A DNA stretch of 64,000 nucleotides from Capitulum mitella (Eukaryota; Arthropoda; Thecostraca; Pollicipedomorpha; Pollicipedidae): positions 37,079,101-37,143,100 of the forward strand of contig CP099840.1 of the NCBI GenBank assembly GCA_030062745.1, read 5' to 3'. A program made the position numbers and the translations under genes. Below the pieces are notes generated by a model, which had not been told where the DNA came from, searched no databases, and worked only from the letters and a program-made list of their open reading frames with translations. Below, piece after piece: positions 34,120 to 45,300 of the stretch. Each line of letters starts with the position of its first letter. The stretch's first letter is position 1.

Positions 34120-34266
34120 TCAGTGGCAGTGTTCCGTCACGTCGACGACGACGAACTTCTTGGAGCCGAAGATGAAGTAGCCGGCGGCGGCACCCAGCAC
34201 GATGGCCAGACCCAGCCACACGTTGTACGTCATGAAAGCCAGCATCAGGAAGTAGCCGACCACAAC
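34120..34266 (-). CDS. Ctr1: Ctr1 exon 7, TM2-TM3 and HCH terminus
   Basis: The acceptor is CCGTTCCAG (minus). It encodes [20 protein letters not shown] and then [13 protein letters not shown] to VTEHCH and TGA. All core transporter motifs except TM1 lie in this exon. Confidence 0.92.
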   Translation of the reverse strand, partial: VVVGYFLMLAFMTYNVWLGLAIVLGAAAGYFIFGSKKFVVVDVTEHCH

Positions 34267-36244
34267 CTGGAACGGGCGAGGCCGGGCGTCACGGAGGGAC
34301 GCCACACCGGTCGGCATATAAAACCCTGCTGTTCTTCGAACACCAGGCATCTTGGAATACTAGCGTAATACATACAATCCGTTACATTCTCTTTTGTGGC
34401 CAAGAGAGATTTGCGATTTACCTGGACAGCATGCAGGAATGTCTGCAGAAAGTGGTGTTTACTCAGCATACGTTGTCTGAAAAACGGAAAAAGCATTATC
34501 ACGCGCTGAACGACGGTGTCATATGGCCAAGTAGTCGGAGCGCTCTCAAACCGAGAAAACCAACTAACCCAAACGGGCAAAACTCATGGCCTTAACGGAA
34601 TGGCGGCGGAAACTGCAGCCAACTATGCAAAGCAAAGGTCAACAAAGTCAACTCGTCCGGCATCGATGGGGCTCTGCAAAGGAACCTGCTGCCGACAAGA
34701 CGACTCAGGTCGTCCACCCGTGCCCGGTGAGACGGTGTGCAACACGTGGAACGTGCCCGGTCGTTATCCCGTGCAGTTTGGCCGTCAGCCGATACGGCCG
34801 GCGGCCCGGCCCGGCTCGGATCAGCGAACCACGGCTGGACAGCGGTGCGGTCAGGCGCGGCGGCAGCACCCAATCACAGGTCAGTATCACCGCTCTGATC
34901 CGATCAACGGCGTGACAATTCAACCTTCCCAGGATCGGAAGACCAGGCATCCTCCCACACCGGCAAACTCCCGCTATCATGCACTGCCAGCTCTACAGAG
35001 TTGACCGACGATGGTCAGAAGGTCAGGTCAACTTTAACTGTAACTTTACTTTAACGTTTTGCATCATTTGGTTAGCCCCAACCATTTTTCGGTAGCCAAC
35101 TGTGACTTCTCATAACCAGGATTCTTGCTCCAATATGGCAACCCTGGTTGTGCCACTGGTCACTGGCAGACAGCGCGGCCAAACGGTAGGAAACGGAAGA
35201 ACACAGCCACACTGAGCCACCAAACGCGTCGTTAAGGAAGCAATCACACGTTGTGAGTCGCCGTCTGGCAAGAACTCAAACAATGCGGAAAAGCCAGGTG
35301 CTGATTTCCACGTGCTGTAAAATGAAAACAAAACACGTGCTCGTGCTAATACGCCACAAATGGCCCCCACAGGGCAAAATGAAAGGAAGCGGTGCGCTCC
35401 TGCCCCGCACCGGCAGCCGGCCGGACACTCCGCCCCGTGCGGCTTACCCGGGCGGCAGGAACATGAATGGCGGCCTGTCAAACGAACAGATGAGTCAGCT
35501 TACCGGCCGCGGGCCGGCCCCGAGCCCCCGACGGGCCGTCACACTGGCGGCCATGTGACCCTCGGACCCTCGGAATCCATGCTGAACACGCTCCCGGCGT
35601 GATCCCGGACCGAAATTCACCACCGGATTGGGAACGTCACCAGCAGACAGCGACCGATCGGACCGCCACTCCGTATCCGGTCCAAACGTCCGAAACCATC
35701 CCATAGCAGCGCGCACAACAGCGTACGATGCAACTCATAACACGCATCACAAAATTCCTGTCGTCACGACGTCTCAAGCGTTAAGTTTTAAGAGCACGCC
35801 TAGCAACACCCAATCTGCGACACAACAGCATGCAGTGTAAGGAAAACTAACTACAGAAGCGAGCCATCCACACCAGCGTAGGTATACGCGAGTAAGCTGA
35901 TAAATGGCCCTAGCTTTGGTGTCATGTAGTTATGAGGTGCGGTGGCGTTCTGTATGCACTACTCTGCGCTTCGTGGTCTACATATGTCATGAAAACAAAT
36001 GTGCTTCCCAAACTAAGCCCGCAAAAAACCGACTGTCACAAGAAAGTTCAGAGGGCCCTACTCTGCACTTCATTTGACTAACAAGGCCGCATGACGGTCT
36101 AACATAAGACAGCCCAAACTACGGCGGCTTCTCGTTAACGACATTGGCAGATCCAGACAAATACCTTGAAGAGAACCAAACCACTCAGGCGGGGCCAAAC
36201 GCCGGCAATTGTATGAAAACCTGCATTTAACTATATATATATAT

Positions 36245-36305
<61 letters not shown>

Positions 36306-39300
36306 TAGTGACACATATTTGAATACGAGCCAATGACAAGACGATTTCCGATCATCGAAGCCTCCTTCATACGTGAAAAGCAGCCCGCTCTAAGCACGGA
36401 AGTTCGTTCGTGCATCAATTATCTCAGTCCGTCCGCCACATTTCTGGAGCGAAGTGCATCTCATACAGCCCAGCATTGGCTACCGCCTCGTAGCAGGGAG
36501 CTCTACCTTGTACCAGCAGTCCGGCAAGAGCAACGGCCGAGCTACGTCGACAGCCGGACAGGATCTGTTTGTGTAGGGGGGAAGGGGTGAGGTCACCAAG
36601 AGCACAGGTAAGTGATCTGTGTCAACTTGGGGGTAGGTGGATGAACAGCCCCACGGAACTCTATGGATTAGGATGTTTTTCTTTTATGTCCTTTCCATTT
36701 ATGGTGTTAACAATGTTTTAGATGGCCGTCCTCGTTCGGAGCGTCACTCCTCGCACTCCTGGGTGGCACGTAAGACTCCTGACGAGTCACACTCTTGGCA
36801 AGGGAAACGGCCCACAAAATGCTAACACCACGGGGTGGGAGGAGCTCCACACCGTCAGGGGAGCAGCCGTGGTACAGGTTCTCTGTGTGTGAATGGGGTG
36901 GGGAATGGCAATTACCTGGGGATGGCGGAGGAGACAGGGTGCAGGTTCTCTCTGTGTGCGTGTGCGTGTGTGTGTGTGTGAGAGAGGCGGGGAGTGGGAG
37001 TTACCTGGGGACCGGGGTGCAGATTCTCTGGGTGTGTGTGAGGCGGGAAGTGGGAGTTACCTGCGGACCGGGGTGCAGATTCTCTGGGTGTGTGTGAGGC
37101 GGGAAGTGGGAGTTACCTGGGGATGGCGGCGGGGACCGGGGTGCCGATTCTCTGCGTGTGTGTGAGGCGGGGAGTGGGAGTTACCTGCGGACCGGGGTGC
37201 AGATTCTCTGGGTGTGTGTGAGGCGGGAAGTGGGAGTTACCTGGGGATGGCGGCGGGGACCGGGGTGCCGATTCTCTGCGTGTGTGTGAGGCGGGGAGTG
37301 GGAGTTACCTGGGGACCGGGGTGCCGATTCTCTGCGTGTGTGTGAGGCGGGAAGTGGGAGTTACCTGGGGATGGCGGCGGGGACCGGGGTGCCGATTCTC
37401 TGCGTGTGTGTGAGGCGGGGAGTGGGAGTTACCTGGGGACCGGGGTGCCGATTCTCTGCGTGTGTGTGAGGCGGGGAGTGGGAGTTACCTGGGGACCGGG
37501 GTGCCGATTCTCTCCGTGTGTGTGAGGCGGGAAGTGGGAGTTACCTGGGGATGGCGGCGGGGACCGGGGTGCCGATTCTCTCCGTGTGTGTGAGGCGGGA
37601 AGTGGGAGTTACCTGGGGATGGCGGCGGGGACCGGGGTGCCGATTCTCTGCGTGTGTGTGAGGCGGGGAGTGGGAGTTACCTGGGGACCGGGGTGCAGAT
37701 TCTCTGCGTGTGTGTGAGGCGGAGAGTGGGAGTTACCTGAGGCTGGCGGCCTGACTGCGCCGTCCGGCGGCCGTGATGGGCCGGCTCTCGGCCGTCTCAC
37801 TGCCGTCCGAGCCCGGCTCGCTGGGGTCGCGGCCGGCCGAGCCGTCCTGCCTGGCCAGCGCGGCCGGCCCGGCCGGGTCAGACCTCTGTCGCCTCCACCG
37901 ACCCCGGACACACGCGAACAGCCACACCCGCTCACCGCCGCAAACGGCCCGACACCGCCACATACAGCCAGATATTACCAGATATCACCAGACACAGCCA
38001 GACATGGCCCGACGCCGCCAGATGCAGCCAGACACCGGACGACATTGCCAGACACAGCCAGCTAATGCTGGACACCGCCAAACATAGCGAGATACCGTCA
38101 GACTCACAGCCTGCCACCGCCACACAAAGCCAGACACAGCCCAGGCCACACGACGTCAGACATCACCACAGACAGTCAAACACGGTCATACACAACAAGA
38201 GAGGCTGTCGCTGGTGGGCAGTGCGGCCCGCCTGGGTAGGCCAGGCTTTCGCCGACTGACAACGCGACCACCTCAACCCGGACAGACCCCAGTCACGCAC
38301 AGTTACGAACGCAAGTACACGAGACACATGTGAGCATCCGCAAGGACACCCAGGCGCAGACGCGAACACAGGAACGAAAAGACGGAACGTAAAGCACCAA
38401 AACAACTGTTTACAGTCGGCAACTGGCACAGCTCTGCGCGTGAGCAAGACACACCAGGCATTACTCAGGACATACGCATGCGAAGAGGCACAAAGCTCAC
38501 TGACTGTTCAGACTTCACGACAGAATGCATCCAAATACATGCGGACACAGGCATGTTGGGCAGTGGCAAACACATGTTGAGGAGCGGTTGCAAATGTGAA
38601 GTTCGATTTTATTTATTTTCTTCATTTATGAACACATATTGCCAACGGTTATGCCTAATTATAGGCAGTCAAAACCAGGAAGAAATGCACATGTAAACAG
38701 AAATATGTAAGTAAATCTCGGTTCAGCTGAGACTGTCGCATGACCATGGCAACAGGCAAGGCTTCAACATACGATGGAAAACGTCTCTGCAGGCACAATA
38801 TTTAAAAACGTGTTGAAATGCTGCGGAACACGAATTAACAAGTTATGCAGTATGGCGATGACGCAGGCAAACGGCTTGTAAAATACTGCTGGCTTACGGG
38901 TGGCGCATGCGTGCACGTAAAAGTGAAAAAAAAACGTAACAGAACGGCGAACTGATGCAGTTGTTACCCGCGTCCGACTGGCACTCGGCGCCGACCACGC
39001 CGGACTGGGGGGGCGGGGCTGACCGCCCCCTAACTCACGGTTGGTCGCACAGTAAAATAAGCACACCGTTGGAAAGCTCGTGACAAGTAGAGCTCAAAAC
39101 TGGTCTCATTTTAAGTTTTGGGTAAAATGTAAGCCATTTACGCCCTATATACGTTTTCTCATTGCCGACTACATGATACCGAGAAACGACCTGGATCTCA
39201 AGGGTTGTGACTAATAACGTCTAGGTAGAGGCACCAACGCAAAGGTCAAGGTCCGCAGATGCCGATACATGCCTAATTTCTCTGATTTGCTCAATACATA

Positions 39301-42300
39301 CGTCGTAACGCTGAGTTAAAGACATAACGATTTTCGCGCCAACTGCCGGCAGGCGCCGTAGCCGTACGCAGATTTACGGAAATTGATTGTAGCGTTCCTT
39401 TCCTTTCGCGACATAACACTATCCATGTAATATTTATTGATCGTCATGGTTCTTTTGGAAAAATTCCGTAGTTCTCAATATATTCATCTAATGGAACTTT
39501 ATTCGCGAGAACCTGTTGATTTCCAAAACATGCATTTTTTTAAACTTTTTGAGCTTACTAGTATTACTTGCACCTGTGCGAGTCAGTTCCGCCATTTCCT
39601 ATTCGTTCTGTGTAATTCATCGCTGATTTTGACCGCGGTTTATTTTGGCTCATAACAGTTGTTCGTGACCTGACCTTAGGTCAATGGCTGGAAGTCTTTA
39701 TACTTTGCCCATTGACGGTAACTAGATGTCGGCTTCACCCCAAACTAAAAATGTTATGAAAAATTTCGTCAATTCCCGCAAAAACGACGAATGTCTTGAA
39801 AATGGGTTTGACCCTAGGTCAATGGCAAGCAAAATTCCGAAAAATCTGAGATAGTGGATTTGTTGCATCTATGAAGATCTTTAACCCATAAAAGTATTAT
39901 TGCGGTATCATGTTTTTTTTCGAAAAAGTTACGGGGCATTAACTTTTCTGGGCATAGGTTCTCTTGACCTGCCCTAGGTCAGACACCTGACTCGACCTGA
40001 GGCCAAAAGTTTGGCACAAAGTGCAACGATGATCGAGCAAAAAGTACACGAAGTCTCATGGCGCTGCGTTCGTTCTTTCGTAAGCTTGGAAAAACCTTAG
40101 GGGCGGTCAACCGCCGCCCCCCAGTCGGGGGCGGGTTAAGAATGTTCCTGAGAAACATGATGTAATGTAAACGTCGAGAATTCAGGGATGTGATTTTTGC
40201 CTGGGAAGCCATGTGGAAACGACAGTTACATCAGAAATTTGTGTTACATGCGTTCGAGCTTGGCCAGATGGTTCTTGGCGGCGCTGGCCCAGACCACACA
40301 TCAATATTCCAGATGAAATCTAACATTTGCGTTGTACGCAGTGATTAAAGGGTCACAATTAAAATGTTTGCCAGCCTGCCAGAACATTAGCCCTTAGCAC
40401 CGATCTTATCAAAACACCTACCCTTTTACAGCCCTATTCGCCTTCAAGACAACTGCGTTCACATGGCCATGAAAAGTAAGGTTCCCGTCAACAAAAATAC
40501 CCAAATTATGCATAACAGCACTTCTTCTAGCTTCACTGCATCCGTGAAACAGCCCGTTATCATAGGGGTTTTTCGGGTGTTATGCAGTGCTTTGCACATA
40601 TCTGCATTTAACTTCCAATTCCAAGTATGGGATCATGCAGCATGTGCGTGCAAGTCGATTTACAGCTGACTTGCATCTTCATCCGTTATCACTTTACGGG
40701 GTTTCACGCCGTCAGCATATAAAAGACAATGGGATCAGGTGATGACAGATGACACGCCATTCATTTACATGTGGTAAAAAAGGTATCAGAACAGAATGTG
40801 ACGCCTTAAGTGACCGGAGCCTATTGCGATACTTATCAGAAATCAGGAGAAACACGTTGAAACAAATACCAGAAATTTCAAAATGGTGCATTTCCGGTGT
40901 CAAAAATCGCGGATTTTTATCAACATATCAAACTTTGAAATCTATGGGTATCTATGCCAAATGCAAATGGCAGTCGAAATGCTAACGAACTGTAAGGTTT
41001 TTGCCTCATAAATAAGGCTTTAAAAACTGTAACTTCCAAGCAAACCGTCATCCGCGCTCTACGGAAGCAGAAGGGAGAAGGACCTACGTATTTACAGTAA
41101 ACACAAGATGTAACGGGCCCATGTTTTATGTGATTATCACACTATGTGGAACAGAGTGACACGGACATCTAAGAGTGCATCAGGTACACGCAGCACACAA
41201 ACCAGGCAGCATTCCCAGCATCCTGCGCAACGCCACCATACACAATGCCCAATCACCAAAGCTGTCTTTCACCAAGGCATTCGACGAAACACCGCGAGAA
41301 TAGCCGTATCCCAAAAAGCTGCCTTCCAATCACGCTTGCATGTCTCTTAACCCCGAACACTGCATCCCTTTCCCATGGATTTCGCCCCCATGGCGGCCAC
41401 ACGAGGCAAGCAACGCTCCGTTCCTCATCCGATCGCCCAGACAAGGAGTCCCCCCCCCCCCGACACCCCCAGCGTCCGTCGGCGGCCGGCAGCCCGCACT
41501 GTCCGGCCGCGGCCGCCGGCAGGCTGCAGCTGCACTCACGAGTTGGAGACGGTGGTGACCTCGGCCACGCCGCCGTCGGTCGGCACGCGGATCGTGTCGA
41601 ACTGGTTCCTGGTGGCGTTCTTCCGCAGCAGGTCCTCTCTACGGCACACGGCGGCGCCGGGTCAGACGGGACCCGAGGCCCCCAGACGGCACCGCTCCAG
41701 ACGTCAGAGCCTCCCCCCCCCAGAGACGGCATCGTTCCAAGGCGTCAGAGACCCCCAGACGGAACCGCTCAAGACGTCAGAGGCCCCCCAGACGGAACCG
41801 TTCCGAGGGTCAGAGGCCCCCAGACAGCACCGTTCCGAGGGTCAGAGGCCCCCCAGACAGCACCGTTCCGAGGGTCAGAGGCCCCCCAGACAGCACCGTT
41901 CCGAGGGTCAGAGGCCCCCAGACGGAACCGTTCCGAGGGTCAGAGGCCCTCCAGACGGAACCGTTCCGAGGGTCAGAGGCCCTCCAGACGGAACCGTTCC
42001 GAGGGTCAGAGGCCCCCCAGACGGAACCGTTCCGAGGGTCAGAGGCCCCCCAGACGGCACCGTTCCGAGGGTCAGAGGCCCCCCAGACGGAACCGTTCCG
42101 AGGGTCAGAGGCCCCCCAGACGGAACCGTTCCGAGGGTCAGAGGCCCCCCAGACGGAACCGTTCCGAGGGTCAGAGGCCCCCCAGACGGAACCGTTCCGA
42201 GGGTCAGAGGCCCCCCAGACAGCACCGTTCCGAGGGTCAGAGGCCCCCCAGACGGAACCGTTCCGAGGGTCAGAGGCCCCCCAGACGGAACCGTTCCGAG

Positions 42301-45300
42301 GGTCAGAGGCCCCCCAGACGGAACCGTTCCGAGGGTCAGAGGCCCCCCAGACGGAACCGTTCCGAGGGTCAGAGGCCCCCCAGACGGAACCGTTCCGAGG
42401 GTCAGAGGCCCTCCAGACGGAACCGTTCCGAGGGTCAGAGGCCCCCCAGACGGCACCGTTCCGAGGGTCAGAGGCCCCCCAGACGGCACCGTTCCGAGGT
42501 GTCAGAGGCCCCCAGATGGCACCGTTCCGAGGGTCAGAGTCCCCCCAGACGGCACCGTTCCGAGGGTCAGAGGCCCCCCAGACGGAACCGTTCCGAGGGT
42601 CAGAGGCCCCCCCAGACGGAACCGTTCCGAGGGTCAGAGGCCCCCCCAGACGGAACCGTTCCGAGGGTCAGAGTCCCCCCAGACGGCACCGTTTCGCCGA
42701 GGGTCAGAGGCCCCCCAGACGGAACCGTTCCGAGGGTCAGAGTCCCTCCAGACGGCACCGTTCCGAGGGTCAGAGGCCCCCCAGACGGAACCGTTCCGAG
42801 GGTCAGAGGCCCCCCAGACGGCACCGTTCCGAGGGTCAGAGGCCCCCCAGACGGAACCGTTCCGAGGGTCAGAGGCCCCCCAGACGGCACTGTTCCGAGG
42901 GTCAGAGGCCCCCCAGACGGAACCGTTCCGAGGGTCAGAGGCCCCCCAGACAGAACCGCTCCGAGACGTCAGAGGCCCCCCCCCCAGAGACGGCACCGTT
43001 CCGAGGCGCTGGATGTTACTCGGACGGCGCCGGGGGGATTGAAGACTTGCACAACACGAGCAGAGTGCAATATTGTCAATCCATCCCAAAAGCACAATAC
43101 TAATATCCACACCAAAAGCACAATACCAATACCCACCCCAAAAGCACAATACTAATGCGTGTATCACTGCGTAAAATGTGGACTCAGAGTGCAACAACGG
43201 TGCACTTGAGGCTCCTGTAAGGTTGCCGACAAGCATTCGCGATAGCCTGTTTGTGTGACGACGAAATGGATACTGTCCTATGACTGACATAGATAGCACA
43301 GCTGTCCAAAGCTTTCTTCCCCACGGCCCCAGCAGATGCTGCTGCTGGACGTAATACAAAACATTCATGGTGCCGATTAAAACCTGGCAGATAAAATTCA
43401 GCCAGCCTGACGCCGTTAATGATAGGATCAATATGGTTACATTTCAGAACGTCATCAATCAAAAATGTTCGAAGTTTTGACGAAGCATCCAGATTGTGGA
43501 GACGTCCCGTCCATTCAAACGTCACATTATGATGAACGATCCTGCCCGGTTCGCGCTGTGGGTTACCTAGTGTTCCAGATGGCCTGGCGGCACGTACCGT
43601 TTATACTTCAGACCCTCGTAGAGAAGCGCCACGACGAAGAGACCCAGGCACGAGACCACCATGCCCCAGGCGGTCGTCACGTGCCACGCGTCGAACAGCA
43701 CGTACTCGCTGACGCCGAAGTGAAATGTCATCTGAAACGGCGTGTTCAGTGGCCGCTTCAGGAGGCGGAAGCAGCATGTTCCGACAGTTCCCGGATCATG
43801 TGGACAGCGGACAGAACTGCTTCAATACAACGATAAAAACTCGATCACCGAGGGCCTAATGCTGTCTGACTGTCGATATGATATATATTTTGATCGTGCA
43901 GTTTCTCCATTACACCCCGTATGTTAACAAAAAATATCTTCTTCACTGCACTGCCACGGAAACTTAAACCAAGCGACTGCGACCAGTTTGTGAGGTTCCT
44001 TGCCCACATTATCAAACTGCTGCTTTTGCTTCCGACTTTCCAGGCATCACAGACTGGCCCAGCTGTCCACGCTGCCTCTTCCACCACCCCAGAGACGCTA
44101 ACGAAGCATTTTATCAGGCCTATTTTAAAATCAGAAGATTTCGGCAAAAACCCAACAACAGCAAGCTTTCACACTACGGGGAGCTAATCAATGGTACACG
44201 GTGTCACAAGAATAATGAAGGGCAATGAAAAATTGGTGTGTCAAATGCTACCAAAAGGCATATATCAAAGCGACACAGACAGCAGCAATAGCAAGATTTG
44301 ATAGCGAAGGCGGACAGCATCAAGCAAAATAACCATCCCCACTGTGCCGCAATCAGTAAGGTGAGACAGGCAAATCACAAGGTCAGACATAGTCCCAGGC
44401 GGCTCCCGGCGTGTTTGTACCGACAACTCGGCTTTACTGTGCCGCTGGCCACTCTCACACAGCGCCGCACCACGACGGCCCCACACACCTCCCGCGACAC
44501 GCGCTCACCGCCATGCCCGAATGTCCGACGTGCCCGGAGGCGGCGGCCGCGTGCCCGGACATGGCGTGCTGGCCGTGGTCGTGCCCGGACATGGCGTGCT
44601 GGCCGTGGTCGTGTCCCGCCGCCATGTCCGAGCCGTGCATCACGCCGGCGCCGGCGCCGGCGGCGGCGGCAGGATCTGCGGACGAGCATCGCAGGCGTCT
44701 GAGTGGTGCGCCGCCGCCGGCTCCGCCGACTCGCCGCAGAGAACGCAGCGGAAACGAGGCAGCCGTGAGGGTTTTCGGTCATGGATACGGGGGAAAACGC
44801 TACGGAAAAGAAGCCGAAGCCACCAAGTTGTGAGAAACCACCGACACGAAGACAGGAAAGCTGGAGGCCACGAGCTTTGCTGCTTCTCTCCGAAATAAGT
44901 GGGGACTAATAATGTCTAGACTAAGAAAAATCAGGCAACGAAAAATGGTTCCGCTACGCCACCTCACAAATGCAAACCGAGATATGGTGGGAAAAAATCG
45001 AACCACAAACGGGCGTTCAAAATGCTCCTAGGCAAGGCCGCCTCACTTATTCTCTTCATGTTCAAGTAGACAAACACTACACAAAACGATTACCGAGAGA
45101 ACAAAGTAAACACCACGAAAAACAGGATAACACAGTCAGCGTAACGGTACGAGGCACACACACAAAAAAAAACGGCGAAAACGATGACATTCCTAATAAT
45201 CTCGGAGCTTTCTGTTCATGTTCTTGACGGAGCCATTACGAAGGTTTTTTTATGGAAGGCATATAATGGTAGCCGCAAGACAGTACAATGACTGTACCAT

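Noticed and set aside
36890-37736. CRISPR-like array
   Set aside because: Units are contiguous tandem repeats without unique spacers, in a eukaryotic intron.
41245-43155. Open frames of 555-636 codons (plus) and 193-265 codons (minus) across the minisatellite
   Set aside because: They are products of a 33-bp stop-free repeat. They are open in several frames and both strands and show no domain; the Ctr1 exon 4 lies antisense at one end.
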